Assembly: GCF_019392245.1 (NCBI RefSeq)
Contig: NZ_JAHXRL010000002.1
Location: forward strand, 496,001-560,000
Source of the DNA: Sulfitobacter sp. CW3
GTDB taxonomy: Bacteria > Pseudomonadota > Alphaproteobacteria > Rhodobacterales > Rhodobacteraceae
Reading direction: 5' to 3'
DNA length: 64,000 nucleotides
Position 1 is the stretch's first letter; every line of letters starts with the position of its first letter. The position numbers and the translations under genes were made by a program. Below are positions 26,515 through 35,534 of this stretch, piece by piece. The notes beneath the pieces are model-generated. The model saw only the letters and a program-made list of their open reading frames with translations, ran no database searches and was not told the origin of the DNA.

Positions 26515-27491
26515 CTGCCTGCCTGCTGGTTCTACCGGCAACGCTCTGGGCTGATCCGATCCGCATCGCCACCTATAACACCGAACTTTCACGTGATGGC
26601 CCCGGCCTTTTGCTGCGCGACATCCTGAAAGGTGCTGACCCCCAGATTGACGCTGTGGTGCAGACCATTGCGCAAGCATCCCCCGATATTTTGGTGATCC
26701 AAGGGTTCGACTACGACATGGGCGGTGCGGCCCTGTCTGCCTTTGCAGACCTTTTGGCGCAGGGTGGGGTAAACTATCCCATTCAATTCGCGCTGCCGCC
26801 CAATGCAGGCTTGCAAACCACGTTAGACATGGATGGCGACGGCAAAACCGGCGGGCCACGCGATGCGCAGGGCTACGGCCGTTTCTTCGGTGATGGTGCG
26901 ATGGCGATCTTGTCGCGATACCCCGTTTTGACATCCCAAGTGCACGACTATTCTGACCTGCTGTGGCGCGATTTGCCCGGGGCCATTTTGCCCACAAAAG
27001 ACGGCGACCCGTTTCCATCTTTCGCGGCACAGCAAGAACAACGTTTGTCGTCGCACGGGCATTGGGTGGTCCCCATTGAAACGCCCACACTTGGCACTGT
27101 GACGCTGATGACATCCCACGCGACGCCGCCCGTTTTTGACGGCCCCGAAGACCGCAATGGCCTACGCAACCAAGACGAGATCCTGTTTTGGGATCACTTC
27201 CTTGGCGGGGTTTTCGCCGCCCCACCGTCAGAAAAATTCGTGCTGCTTGGCGATATGAACAACGATCCGGACAAGGGCGAAGGGCTGAAGCCGGCGATCC
27301 ACCGATTGCTGGACCACCCCCAGCTTCAAGACCCGCTAATTGGCCAACCAACCGCCATATTTAATGGGCTGGGCGACATGCGCGTCGATTATCTGCTGCC
27401 ATCCAACGACTGGCGCGTCATCGCATCCGGCATCGCCCGCAACCCCACAGCCAGCCGCCACAGTCTGATCTGGGTCGATCTGGAACGCTAG
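26367..27491 (+). CDS. Endonuclease/exonuclease/phosphatase-family secreted protein, start unclear
   Basis: The conserved part starts near 26550 with DPIRIATYNTEL and carries the EEP landmarks VIQGFDYDMGG (catalytic-Glu position is Gln), YGRFFGDGAMAILSRYP, TLMTSHATPP and FVLLGDMNNDPDKGE, then a C-terminal DVYLL-like MRVDYLLPS with ASRHSLIWVDLE (Asp-Tyr and His of the active site). A signal peptide (AASLAACLLVLPATLWA) precedes it, but no ATG, GTG or TTG lies between 26367 and that signal in frame. The coordinate given is the nearest ATG and is probably not the true start. Substrate (DNA or phosphoester) is unknown. Confidence 0.7.
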   Translation: MGISSCQYDYARHCRGQDCRHDRGKTPPRLCGRKELGKRRRQKNHAASLAACLLVLPATLWADPIRIATYNTELSRDGPGLLLRDILKGADPQIDAVVQTIAQASPDILVIQGFDYDMGGAALSAFADLLAQGGVNYPIQFALPPNAGLQTTLDMDGDGKTGGPRDAQGYGRFFGDGAMAILSRYPVLTSQVHDYSDLLWRDLPGAILPTKDGDPFPSFAAQQEQRLSSHGHWVVPIETPTLGTVTLMTSHATPPVFDGPEDRNGLRNQDEILFWDHFLGGVFAAPPSEKFVLLGDMNNDPDKGEGLKPAIHRLLDHPQLQDPLIGQPTAIFNGLGDMRVDYLLPSNDWRVIASGIARNPTASRHSLIWVDLER

Positions 27492-27555
27492 CCGTTCTTG
27501 ACGCCCCAAGCTGCTCGCGCTACGCCGCTTGCAACATATTTTCAGGAGTTCCCCC

Positions 27556-28662
27556 ATGGCCAACCCAACATTGCTTATCCTCGCCGGTGACGGCATCGGA
27601 CCCGAGGTCATGGACCAAGTTGTCCGCATCATTGACTGGTACGGCGAAAAACGTGATCTGGCGTTTGATGTCGAACATGATCTGGTCGGCGGTGCCGCCT
27701 ATGACAAGCACGGCACCCCCCTGCATGATGACACGATGGCCAAAGCGCTGGAAGCCGATGCCGTTCTGCTGGGTGCCGTTGGCGGCCCGAAATACGACAA
27801 CCTTGATTTCAGCGTCAAACCTGAACGTGGTCTGCTGCGTTTGCGCAAGGAAATGGACCTGTTTTCCAACCTGCGCCCGGCGCAATGCTTTGACGCCTTG
27901 GCGGATTTCTCGTCGCTCAAGAAAGAACTGGTTGCCGGTTTGGATATCATGATCGTGCGCGAACTGACGTCCGGCGTCTATTTCGGCGAACCGCGGGGGA
28001 TATTCGAGGAAGGCAACGAACGCGTTGGCATCAACACCCAGCGCTATACGGAATCCGAGATTGACCGCGTTGCGCGCTCGGCGTTCGAACTGGCCCGCCG
28101 CCGTGGCAACAAGGTTTGTTCGATGGAGAAAGCCAACGTGATGGAATCCGGCATCCTGTGGCGCGAAGTTGTCCAAAAGGTCCACGACGAGGATTACCCC
28201 GATGTCGAGCTGTCGCACATGTACGCCGATAACGGCGCGATGCAGCTGGTGCGCGCGCCCAAGCAGTTTGACGTCATCGTCACCGACAACCTGTTCGGCG
28301 ATATCCTGTCTGACTGTGCCGCGATGCTGACCGGATCGCTTGGCATGCTGCCATCCGCGTCTTTGGGTGCACCTAATGCAAATGGCCGCCCCAAGGCGAT
28401 GTACGAACCCGTACACGGCTCTGCACCTGATATCGCGGGCCAAGGCAAGGCAAACCCGATCGCCTGCATCCTGAGCTTTGCAATGGCGCTGCGCTATTCC
28501 TTTGACCAAGGCGACGAGGCCACGCGCCTTGAGACCGCGATTGAAAAGGTTCTGGCCGATGGCGCACGTACTGCCGATCTGATGGGCCCCGAAGGCGGCA
28601 CACCAATTTCGACCACACAGATGGGTGATGCCATCCTCGAGGCGCTCGACGCCAGCCTCTAA
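27556..28662 (+). CDS. leuB: 3-isopropylmalate dehydrogenase
   Basis: A 368-residue LeuB from ATG 27556 behind CAGGAG. Motifs: [63 protein letters not shown] (substrate Arg and Tyr), [46 protein letters not shown] and the NAD loop [20 protein letters not shown]. It oxidatively decarboxylates 3-isopropylmalate to 2-oxoisocaproate in leucine biosynthesis. It is 65 bases after the EEP gene and followed by a strong inverted repeat. Confidence 0.97.
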   Translation: MANPTLLILAGDGIGPEVMDQVVRIIDWYGEKRDLAFDVEHDLVGGAAYDKHGTPLHDDTMAKALEADAVLLGAVGGPKYDNLDFSVKPERGLLRLRKEMDLFSNLRPAQCFDALADFSSLKKELVAGLDIMIVRELTSGVYFGEPRGIFEEGNERVGINTQRYTESEIDRVARSAFELARRRGNKVCSMEKANVMESGILWREVVQKVHDEDYPDVELSHMYADNGAMQLVRAPKQFDVIVTDNLFGDILSDCAAMLTGSLGMLPSASLGAPNANGRPKAMYEPVHGSAPDIAGQGKANPIACILSFAMALRYSFDQGDEATRLETAIEKVLADGARTADLMGPEGGTPISTTQMGDAILEALDASL

Positions 28663-28670
28663 GCTTGAGC

Positions 28671-28700
28671 GCCCCCCGATTTGAGACCAGATCGGGGGGC
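28671..28700 (+). terminator. Inverted repeat after leuB (probable terminator)
   Basis: Arms GCCCCCCGAT and ATCGGGGGGC, a perfect 10-bp stem with a 10-base loop, start 8 bases after the leuB stop. No T-run follows, so termination may be partial, giving some read-through into the DMT transporter gene. Confidence 0.6.
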
Positions 28701-28727
28701 TGCACACACGAAACGGGGGCTGACGGT

Positions 28728-29738
28728 ATGGACCATACAAAAGATATTTCCGAACCGCCTGCGACCCGAAATACGACCCTACGCGGGATGGTGCTGGGTC
28801 TAGCTGCATTCGCCGTTTACGCCACCCATGACGCCGCGATCAAACAACTGGGCGAAAAATACTCTCCGGTGCAGATCGTTTTCTTTGTGGTCCTGCTCAG
28901 CTTTCCTGTCGTCACCCTGATGCTGATCAGCGACAAAACGGCTGCGAACTTGCGGCCTCGGTCGCCTTTCTTGATCTTGGTGCGTACCATCGCTGTCGTC
29001 GTCGGCGGGTTTAGCGCCTTTTATGCGTTTTCTGTCCTGCCTTTGGCCGAAACCTATGCCATCCTTTTTGCCGCCCCGATCCTGATCACGATCCTCTCTG
29101 TCCCGATTCTGGGCGAGGTCGTGCGCGCGCATCGTTGGATCGCTGTCGTCGTTGGGATGCTTGGCGTGTTGATCGTCTTGCGCCCCGGTACCGCCGATTT
29201 GGAGCTTGGTCACCTTGCCGGGTTTGTATCCGCCTTCTGCACCGCCCTAACAGCCGTCGTCATGCGCAAGATCGGCGGCGGGGAACGCCGCGAGGTGCTG
29301 CTGCTTTACCCGCTGCTGGCGAATTTCGTGGTGATGCTGTGCCTGCTGCCCCTTGTCTATGTGCCAATGCCTTTGGCTGACCTCGGATTGGTTCTGGCGG
29401 TGTCCGTACTGGCGGTCCTCGCGATGACCCTGATGATCCGCGCCTATACCCTTGCCGATGCGGCGCTGGTCGCCCCGATGCAGTACAGCCAGATCATCTG
29501 GGCCGCGCTGTTTGGCTGGCTGTTCTTCAATGAGACAACCGACCTGATGACCTTTGTCGGGGCCGGGGTGATTATCACCAGCGGTATTTACATCGTTGTG
29601 CGCGAAACCAGTGGCACCGCATCGTTGAACAAACCCGTGCTGCGCGCCCTAAGCCGCCGCCCCGAAATGGGCGGTCTGCCCCGCATCAGCCTTGCCAATC
29701 CCGAAATTCAGCAAACCGTTGAGGATGCCAGCGATTAG
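28728..29738 (+). CDS. DMT superfamily (EamA) transporter
   Basis: A 336-residue membrane protein with two EamA repeats and ten helices. Visible helices include GMVLGLAAFAVYATHDAAI, VQIVFFVVLLSFPVVTLML, TIAVVVGGFSAFYAFSVLPLAET, AILFAAPILITILSVPILGE, WIAVVVGMLGVLIVLRPG, then the second repeat from GHLAGFVSAFCTALTAVVM to MTFVGAGVIITSGIYIVV. A cytoplasmic charged tail follows. Members export amino acids, metabolites or sugars. Its position after leuB may hint at branched-chain compounds but this is not evidence of substrate. ATG 28728 is preferred to earlier in-frame starts inside the inverted repeat. Confidence 0.88.
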   Translation: MDHTKDISEPPATRNTTLRGMVLGLAAFAVYATHDAAIKQLGEKYSPVQIVFFVVLLSFPVVTLMLISDKTAANLRPRSPFLILVRTIAVVVGGFSAFYAFSVLPLAETYAILFAAPILITILSVPILGEVVRAHRWIAVVVGMLGVLIVLRPGTADLELGHLAGFVSAFCTALTAVVMRKIGGGERREVLLLYPLLANFVVMLCLLPLVYVPMPLADLGLVLAVSVLAVLAMTLMIRAYTLADAALVAPMQYSQIIWAALFGWLFFNETTDLMTFVGAGVIITSGIYIVVRETSGTASLNKPVLRALSRRPEMGGLPRISLANPEIQQTVEDASD

Positions 29739-29774
29739 TGCCAGTGTCGCGCTGATCCCAGCCGGAAGACCCAC

Positions 29775-30866
29775 ATGACCACACCTATCCAAGCCGAAGT
29801 ATTGCTACCCACCCAAGAGCTGCGCAGTGATCTGCCGTTTTATACCAAAACACTTGGCCTGCGGCTCGACAGTATTTTCCCCGCCGATGACCCGTCGGTT
29901 GCCAGCTTCTCCGGTCACGGTCTACGCATCCGGATCGAAAAAGGCGCAAACGTACCGCCCGGAAAAATCCGCATCCTGACCGATGATCCAGATGGCTTTG
30001 CCGATGGCGCGCGCGCGTTGGTGGCCCCCAACGGCACCCAGATCGAAATCGCACCGCTGTCGCCAACGGTTGACCGGCCGCAAACCCAGCATGAATTTGC
30101 CGTGCGCCGCCTGCGCGACGAGGCCCCTTGGGTCATTGGCCGTGCTGGAATGCACTACCGCGATCTGATCCCCTCGCGGCTTGGCGGGTCGATCATTGCC
30201 AGCCACATCCGTATCCCCGATGGCGGCCCCGTGCCGGATATGGTGCATTACCACACGGTCGGGTTTCAGTTGATCTTTTGCTATCGCGGTTGGGTCGATG
30301 TCTTGTACGAGGATCAAGGCGATCTGATCCGCCTGCATGCGGGCGATTGCGTTACTCAGCCCCCCGGTATCCGCCACCGCGTCGTCGAAGCGTCAGCCAA
30401 TATCGAGGTCATCGAGATCGGCGTGCCAGCCGAACATGTCACCACCATCGACCACGAGATGACCCTGCCCAATGGCAAGGGCGACCCGATGCGCGAATGG
30501 GACGGCCAGCGTTTTGTGCATCACCTGAAAGACGGTGCTGTCTGGCAACCGTTCCGCATCCCCGGCTTTACCGCACGTGATACAGGGATCAGCGACGGCA
30601 CCAAAGGCGTTGCCGGTATCCAAGTGGTGCGCACAGACGGAAAAACCCCGCCGCCCAGCAAACATGACGCGGACATCCATTTTACCTTTGTCATGGAAGG
30701 GTCGATGAGCCTGACCGCCGAAGGCCAAGACCCACGTGATTTGCAGCCCGGCGACGCCTTTGTCATCCCGCCGGGGATGGTTGCGCAATACACCAACTGC
30801 TCCCCTGATCTTGAGCTGTTGGAGGCCGCTTTGCGCGGTGACTTTGCCACCACTGTTCTGGACTAG
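29775..30866 (+). CDS. VOC (glyoxalase-like) - double cupin fusion protein
   Basis: A 363-residue protein with three modules. Residues 1-100 look like one glyoxalase/VOC half-domain (EVLLPTQELRSDLPFYTKTLGLRLDSI, FSGHGLRIRIEKG, PNGTQIEIAPL). Residues ~130-215 are a cupin with HYHTVGFQLIFCYRGWVDV and DCVTQPPGIRHRV; residues ~270-360 are a second cupin with HDADIHFTFVMEGSMSL and GDAFVIPPGMVAQYT. His residues in both cupins could bind metal. Such fusions are seen with dioxygenase- or isomerase-like roles, but no substrate can be named. It follows the DMT gene by 36 bases and may be cotranscribed. Confidence 0.78.
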   Translation: MTTPIQAEVLLPTQELRSDLPFYTKTLGLRLDSIFPADDPSVASFSGHGLRIRIEKGANVPPGKIRILTDDPDGFADGARALVAPNGTQIEIAPLSPTVDRPQTQHEFAVRRLRDEAPWVIGRAGMHYRDLIPSRLGGSIIASHIRIPDGGPVPDMVHYHTVGFQLIFCYRGWVDVLYEDQGDLIRLHAGDCVTQPPGIRHRVVEASANIEVIEIGVPAEHVTTIDHEMTLPNGKGDPMREWDGQRFVHHLKDGAVWQPFRIPGFTARDTGISDGTKGVAGIQVVRTDGKTPPPSKHDADIHFTFVMEGSMSLTAEGQDPRDLQPGDAFVIPPGMVAQYTNCSPDLELLEAALRGDFATTVLD

Positions 30867-30875
30867 GCGAACAGC

Positions 30876-32072
30876 CTAGCGCCAGAACACCTGTGGGCTT
30901 TCGCCATTCGCCAGAAGCGGCACATCCGCCAGTGACTGCCCGTCCCCGCGCACCTGATGCATGTCACAGCCCATGGATGCCCCAAAACGCTTCAGGTCAG
31001 CCTCAAGCGCGGTTTTACCCAGCCGATGCCATGGCCCGGCGTCGTCGATCATTCCGTATTTCAACAGCGTCTGACCCATCGCGGCGAAATCAACCTCGGC
31101 TGACATCATCAGGGCAGCACGGCGCACGCCAGCGGGTGCCCAGTAAGACAGGCAGTGATCTAACCCGATCCCGGTGCCTGCCTCAAACCAGCGGGTTTGA
31201 TCCAACATATATTGATACTCACGCGATTTGCGCCGTTTAATAATCGCCACGTTGGTGTCAGGTCCGCAAACGTAGTTCACCAGATGAAAGGGCGACCCGT
31301 CCGGCCCGATGATATGGCGCGCCGATTTGTAATGCCGCACCTGATCGGCAAGGCTGTGGTTCTGCGGATGAAAGATCAGATAGCCCTCAGCGCGCAACAA
31401 GTCCTCAAGCGCGCCCTCCCCCAAAATACTGCGCCGTTTCTCGGTGAACTCGGACCGCGAGATATAGATTTTCTCGTGCCCCGTCGGCGCAAGATCATCC
31501 CGGATTTGCCCGCGAAGATAGGCGCGGTATTCGGGCGATGACATCATATCGGTTTTGATGCCGCTGCCTTGGGGCGGAATAATCAACCTGTCCACCTGAT
31601 AGAATTGATCGACGATCTTCCAGTTGAAAGGCATATCCAGAATGGAAAACAGATCGTCAAAGCTGGCCTTTGCCGTGTCTTGGTAGGTGTTGTAGACCGG
31701 AAAGAACAAAACGCCTTCGATCTTTTCGTTTATGTGATCCAAGGCCCAGACACGGGCCAATGTCTCGCTGAAGAAGTGGCCAAATTGCGGATTATACACG
31801 CCGCCAAACAGCCATGTACCCGGCAAATGCGTGATGCGGCCCGGCCTTGGGTGTCCTGCCTCTACCGTGGCCGGTTGCCCTTGGGAATGCCAGCAAATCG
31901 CCTGAGGCACTTCGCATTGCTGCGCGTCGTAAACGCTGGCTTTGATCCGCCACCCTTGGGTTCTGGGGCGATGCGCAAGGACGGCGTCGTTTACGGTTTT
32001 GATACCCTCCACCAACGGCACCCGAGGGTCGATTGCAAAAGACGCCGGCGGCGCTGAGGGAGATATATTCAT
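30876..32072 (-). CDS. Glycosyltransferase family 61 protein
   Basis: A 398-residue protein starting at ATG 32072 behind GGGAGGATGG. The GT61 signatures are LFGGVYNPQFGHFFSETLARVW, ILPS-type segment (here RLIIPPQGSGIK), EKIYISRSEFTEKRRSI, the motif ILGEGALEDLLRAEGYLIFHPQNHSLADQV and HIIGPDGSPFHLVNYV. Bacterial GT61 enzymes transfer sugars in capsule, LPS or glycoprotein assembly. It is convergent with the VOC-bicupin gene and divergent from an FkbM methyltransferase gene, another glycan-associated family. Confidence 0.86.
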   Translation of the reverse strand: MNISPSAPPASFAIDPRVPLVEGIKTVNDAVLAHRPRTQGWRIKASVYDAQQCEVPQAICWHSQGQPATVEAGHPRPGRITHLPGTWLFGGVYNPQFGHFFSETLARVWALDHINEKIEGVLFFPVYNTYQDTAKASFDDLFSILDMPFNWKIVDQFYQVDRLIIPPQGSGIKTDMMSSPEYRAYLRGQIRDDLAPTGHEKIYISRSEFTEKRRSILGEGALEDLLRAEGYLIFHPQNHSLADQVRHYKSARHIIGPDGSPFHLVNYVCGPDTNVAIIKRRKSREYQYMLDQTRWFEAGTGIGLDHCLSYWAPAGVRRAALMMSAEVDFAAMGQTLLKYGMIDDAGPWHRLGKTALEADLKRFGASMGCDMHQVRGDGQSLADVPLLANGESPQVFWR

Positions 32073-32250
32073 TTTGCCATCCTCCCCTTTTGGGCCGCTT
32101 CGCTTGGTGATCTTAACAGCAGATATGCAATTCAAACAGAGCCGCGCGTCAATTGAATACTACCCAGACGGCACTTGCGAAAGTGTCCCGCCTTGCCGCA
32201 TGCTATAGGTAAGACAGTGCAAAATACAAAAATACGGCAGGGGTACGATC

Positions 32251-32973
32251 ATGGCAGGCACCACATCAGAACCAGCGGCCGACGTGCGCGCAACCCTTCA
32301 TAACGTCGAGGTTCTTGGCGGCAGGCATCTTAAGCGGCGCATTATTGAAACCATGATCGACGGGTCATTTGAAAAACCCGAAATTGACGCGGGTCTGGCC
32401 TGTATCCAGCCGGGCGACCGGGTGATTGAAATGGGTGCAGGGTCAGGCACGGTCGGTGCAATCCTGACCAAGAACATCCCGGACGTTCAGATTCTGTCAT
32501 TCGAGGCGAACCCGAACCTGCTGCCCGCGATCAACGCGCTTTACGCCCACAACGGATTAAGCGACCGTAATACCGTACGAAATAACGCAGTGGTCGCTGG
32601 CAAGGACGCCCCAGAAGCGATCGATTTCTATGTCCGGAGCAATTTCCTTGGGTCACGGATATTTGCCGAGAATAACGAACCCGAAACCCAGATGGTTCAG
32701 GTCGGAACCGTCCAATACGAGACATTGCGCAAAGACTTCCCCCATAATGTTTTGATGATGGACATCGAGGGGGCAGAACTGGATTTCCTGCGCGCTGCCG
32801 ATCTGTCGGACGTGGACCTTGTGATCATCGAACTGCACCGCAAGGTGTATCACCGCCCCGGCATGCAGGAATGCAAACGCGCCTTTGCGGACCAAGGGTT
32901 CATTCTGGACGAAGCCCATTCAAAGCGCAGTGTGTTCACCTATAAAAAGCAAAACCGGATCGACGCGGAATAG
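32251..32973 (+). CDS. FkbM family methyltransferase
   Basis: A 240-residue SAM-dependent methyltransferase. Motif I is RVIEMGAGSGTVGAIL (about 52-67), the acidic ribose loop is ILSFEANPNLLPAINALY, and the FkbM hallmark NVLMMDIEGAELDFLRAADLSDVDLVIIELH follows in the C-terminal half. FkbM enzymes O-methylate sugars of glycans or polyketide intermediates. It is divergent from the GT61 gene with 178 bases between starts, so both may act on the same surface glycan. Confidence 0.86.
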   Translation: MAGTTSEPAADVRATLHNVEVLGGRHLKRRIIETMIDGSFEKPEIDAGLACIQPGDRVIEMGAGSGTVGAILTKNIPDVQILSFEANPNLLPAINALYAHNGLSDRNTVRNNAVVAGKDAPEAIDFYVRSNFLGSRIFAENNEPETQMVQVGTVQYETLRKDFPHNVLMMDIEGAELDFLRAADLSDVDLVIIELHRKVYHRPGMQECKRAFADQGFILDEAHSKRSVFTYKKQNRIDAE

Positions 32974-32996
32974 GCACCGATCCGGCGGCGGGGGCG

Positions 32997-33770
32997 TTAT
33001 GCCTCTGTGCGCCCCTCGAAACACTTCAATGCGATGCCTGCATCTTGCAATGCGGCTTTGACCGACCGCGCGATATCGACCGCCTCTGGTGTGTCACCGT
33101 GCAGGCAGATCGTGTCGATGGCGGCGGGGATGTGTTTGCCGCTTTCGGTGATGATCGCACCGGCCTGCACCATCTTGACCATCCGCTGCCCGGCAAGCGC
33201 TGCGTCATGGATCACGGCACCTGGCTTTGACCGGTCCACCAGCGTCGCGTTGTCGTTATAGGCGCGGTCGGCAAATATCTCTCCGGCCCATTTACAGCCC
33301 AGTGACTGCGCAGCGTCTTGTTGCGCGGTTGCAGATAACACCATGATAATCAGATCGGGTGCCACGCTAAGCGCTGCCTCGTAGAGATCACGCGCTAGGG
33401 TTTCATCCTCGGACGCCATGTTCGCCAGCGCGCCATGCAATTTCAGATGACGCACCTGCGCCCCGATGCTGCGCGCCATGCCGACGCTTGCCGCGACCTG
33501 ATAACGGACCTGATTCTGCAATGTGCCGCGCGGCACTGACATGCGGTTGCGGCCAAAGCCTGCGATGTCCATGAACCCCGGATGTGCGCCAATACCAACG
33601 CCGTTTTCATGCGCCATCTTCATCGTGGCTGCCATCACATCGGCGTCACCCGCATGCCCGCCACAGGCAATATTGGCCGAGCTGATGATTTTCAACAAAG
33701 CAGCGTCATCGCCCATTTTCCACGGGCCAAAGCTTTCGCCCATATCGGCGTTCAGGTCGACGGTGATCAT
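32997..33770 (-). CDS. pxpA: 5-oxoprolinase subunit PxpA (LamB/YcsF family)
   Basis: A 257-residue PxpA starting MITVDLNADMGESFGPWKMG at ATG 33770, with AAGGA upstream inside the end of pxpC. Motifs: SANIACGGHAGDADVMAATM, GIGAHPGFMDIAGFGRNRM, HLKLHGALANMASEDETLA, EIFADRAYNDNATLVDR and ICLHGDTPEAVDIA. PxpA is the ATP-dependent half of bacterial 5-oxoprolinase; with PxpBC it opens 5-oxo-L-proline to L-glutamate. It is the last gene of the seven-gene unit beginning at the D-amino-acid dehydrogenase. Confidence 0.95.
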   Translation of the reverse strand: MITVDLNADMGESFGPWKMGDDAALLKIISSANIACGGHAGDADVMAATMKMAHENGVGIGAHPGFMDIAGFGRNRMSVPRGTLQNQVRYQVAASVGMARSIGAQVRHLKLHGALANMASEDETLARDLYEAALSVAPDLIIMVLSATAQQDAAQSLGCKWAGEIFADRAYNDNATLVDRSKPGAVIHDAALAGQRMVKMVQAGAIITESGKHIPAAIDTICLHGDTPEAVDIARSVKAALQDAGIALKCFEGRTEA

Positions 33771-33771
33771 G

Positions 33772-34800
33772 TCAGATGTCCTTTTCAAACGGGTTGTCGG
33801 TGGCCGAGGTCACGCCCCCCACCAACTGATAGGAAAGCAGGTTTTTGATGGTTGCGGGATCACGGACCAAGGCGGTTATCTGGCCCGACAGCGCCTTGAT
33901 ATCGCGGCGGTGTTGGGTCTCAATCGTGATGGCTTGATCAAGCGTGACAAATTCAAAGGTGATTTTTGTGCCAGCGGGGGCCTGTGCCACGCGCGGCAAA
34001 TCACGCGGGATCACTGTGCCAATGCGGGGATAGCCGCCCGTGGTTTGCGATTCACCCATCAGCACAAAAGGCGCACCATCGCCGGTGATCTGGATATCGC
34101 CCGGTACGATGACTTCGGACAGGATGGTCAACCCACCCTCGGCATGGAACCCAGCGCCGTTGTGATCCATGCGCACGCCCATGCGGTTGGCGCGCGGATC
34201 GCGGGCGAATTGCGTGTTGGTAAACCGTTCGCGTTCCTCAGGTGTAAAACGGTCGGTTTGCATGCTGGCGACCACACGAACCGTGCCGCCGTCAAAGCGC
34301 GTGTCGCGCGGCAGTTGCATGCCCGTCCCACGGCCCTTGTCGGGGCCAATCGGCAAGCGTTCACCGGATTTCAGCGCAGCACCCAGACCGGCGCTTAGAT
34401 GGCTGGCGCGAGCACCCAAAACCGGTTCTGTCGCGATGCCGCCGCCGATATGCAGATAGCCATAGGTGCCGGATACAGCCCCGCCAATGGTCAGCTTGGC
34501 CCCTGCGGGCAGCAGGTGACTGGCGTTCCAGACGATAGCTTCACCGTCGATATTGGCCGCCATGCTCGCCCCTGTCAGAGCAATGCGAATGTCTTCGCTA
34601 GCAGTAAAGGTGCCACCGGTACCTGTCATTTCGATCGCTGCTAAATCGGCGGACTGGCCCAGCAATGCCGCCCCTTCGTATAGCGCAACCAGATCGGCGG
34701 CCCCGCCTTTGGTCAGCCCTTGGGCCAACCAGCCCGCGCGGCCACGGTCTTGGATCGTCAGGGCGGGACCAGCCTGTAGGATGGTGAGGGTTGTGGTCAT
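33772..34800 (-). CDS. pxpC: 5-oxoprolinase subunit PxpC (biotin-dependent carboxyltransferase-like)
   Basis: A 342-residue PxpC (DUF183/AHS2 family). Motifs are TILQAGPALTIQDRGRAGWLAQGLTKGGAAD, EMTGTGGTFTASEDIRIALTGA, YGYLHIGGGIATEPVLGARASHL, SNRMG-type RANRMGVRMDHNGAGFH and SEVIVPGDIQITGDGAPFVLMGESQTTGGYPRIGTV. It binds PxpB to form the 5-oxoproline phosphorylating/opening component. It overlaps pxpB by 4 bases and ends 1 base before the pxpA start, so translation is coupled through the whole pxp set. Confidence 0.94.
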   Translation of the reverse strand: MTTTLTILQAGPALTIQDRGRAGWLAQGLTKGGAADLVALYEGAALLGQSADLAAIEMTGTGGTFTASEDIRIALTGASMAANIDGEAIVWNASHLLPAGAKLTIGGAVSGTYGYLHIGGGIATEPVLGARASHLSAGLGAALKSGERLPIGPDKGRGTGMQLPRDTRFDGGTVRVVASMQTDRFTPEERERFTNTQFARDPRANRMGVRMDHNGAGFHAEGGLTILSEVIVPGDIQITGDGAPFVLMGESQTTGGYPRIGTVIPRDLPRVAQAPAGTKITFEFVTLDQAITIETQHRRDIKALSGQITALVRDPATIKNLLSYQLVGGVTSATDNPFEKDI

Positions 34801-35534
34801 GGCAGCACCTCAGTCTCTGCGCCGCCAGCGCCGGATGTGTCGGTGGACAGGATATTATCAAATGCGCTGCGCGACACAGAGGGAAAGCACAGTTCGTCCC
34901 CCGGAGAGAGCGAAAACGGGCTGTCGCTGCGCGGGCGGAACGTCTTGAACGCCGTCTGCCCGATATGTCGCCATCCGGTGGGGGACGCGTTGGTAAAGAT
35001 GATCAACTGCCGGATCGCGACGATCAACGCGCCCGCGGGCACCGATTTTGTCAGTGCCTGCTGGCGCGGGATATCCCAGTTTTTCGGCAGCTCGCCCATA
35101 TAGGGCTGTCCGGGGGCAAAACCGATGGTCAGCACCCGCACCCGCGCCTGCGACAGCTGCGAAATCGCGGCATCAGGATCAAGGCCCGCCAGTTCGGCGG
35201 CTTCCTCGAGCTGGGGGGCCAGATCGGTGCCATAGACGGTCGGGATGTGCCACAGCGTGCGGCCCGCTGGCAAAGAGGCGGTGTACCAGTCTTGGGTGTC
35301 CAGCAGATCATGCAGCCGCGTCAGCATCGCATCCAATGGCTGGGTCACCAAATCGACCTGTAAAAAGGTCGACACAAGCGATGTGCTTGTCTCGGATACT
35401 TCAGGCCAATCAGCAACGTCGATGGCGGCGCGAAACGACAAAGCGGCGCGATTTGCAGGCTCTGACATGGTGTCGGCAAAGCTGATCAGAATACCGTTGA
35501 GGCCGACAGTCTGGATCTTGGGAAACGGTGTCAT
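34797..35534 (-). CDS. pxpB: 5-oxoprolinase subunit PxpB (KipI-like)
   Basis: A 245-residue PxpB (AHS1/KipI family). It shows SFADTMSEPANRAALSFRAAI, YGTDLAPQLEEAAELAGL, VLTIGFAPGQPYMGELP, the arginine/proline-rich substrate segment RQQALTKSVPAGALIVAIRQLIIF and NASPTGWRHIGQTAFKTFRP. Its ATG overlaps the dctM stop (ATGA), directly linking a TRAP transporter to 5-oxoproline catabolism. The isolated KipI form inhibits KinA in Bacillus, but the linked pxpC and pxpA genes here favour the 5-oxoprolinase role. Confidence 0.94.
   Translation of the reverse strand: MTPFPKIQTVGLNGILISFADTMSEPANRAALSFRAAIDVADWPEVSETSTSLVSTFLQVDLVTQPLDAMLTRLHDLLDTQDWYTASLPAGRTLWHIPTVYGTDLAPQLEEAAELAGLDPDAAISQLSQARVRVLTIGFAPGQPYMGELPKNWDIPRQQALTKSVPAGALIVAIRQLIIFTNASPTGWRHIGQTAFKTFRPRSDSPFSLSPGDELCFPSVSRSAFDNILSTDTSGAGGAETEVLP

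Noticed and set aside
34797..35534. pxpB as a KipI-type kinase inhibitor
   Set aside because: The family is shared, but direct overlap with pxpC and linkage to pxpA and a TRAP transporter favour 5-oxoprolinase.
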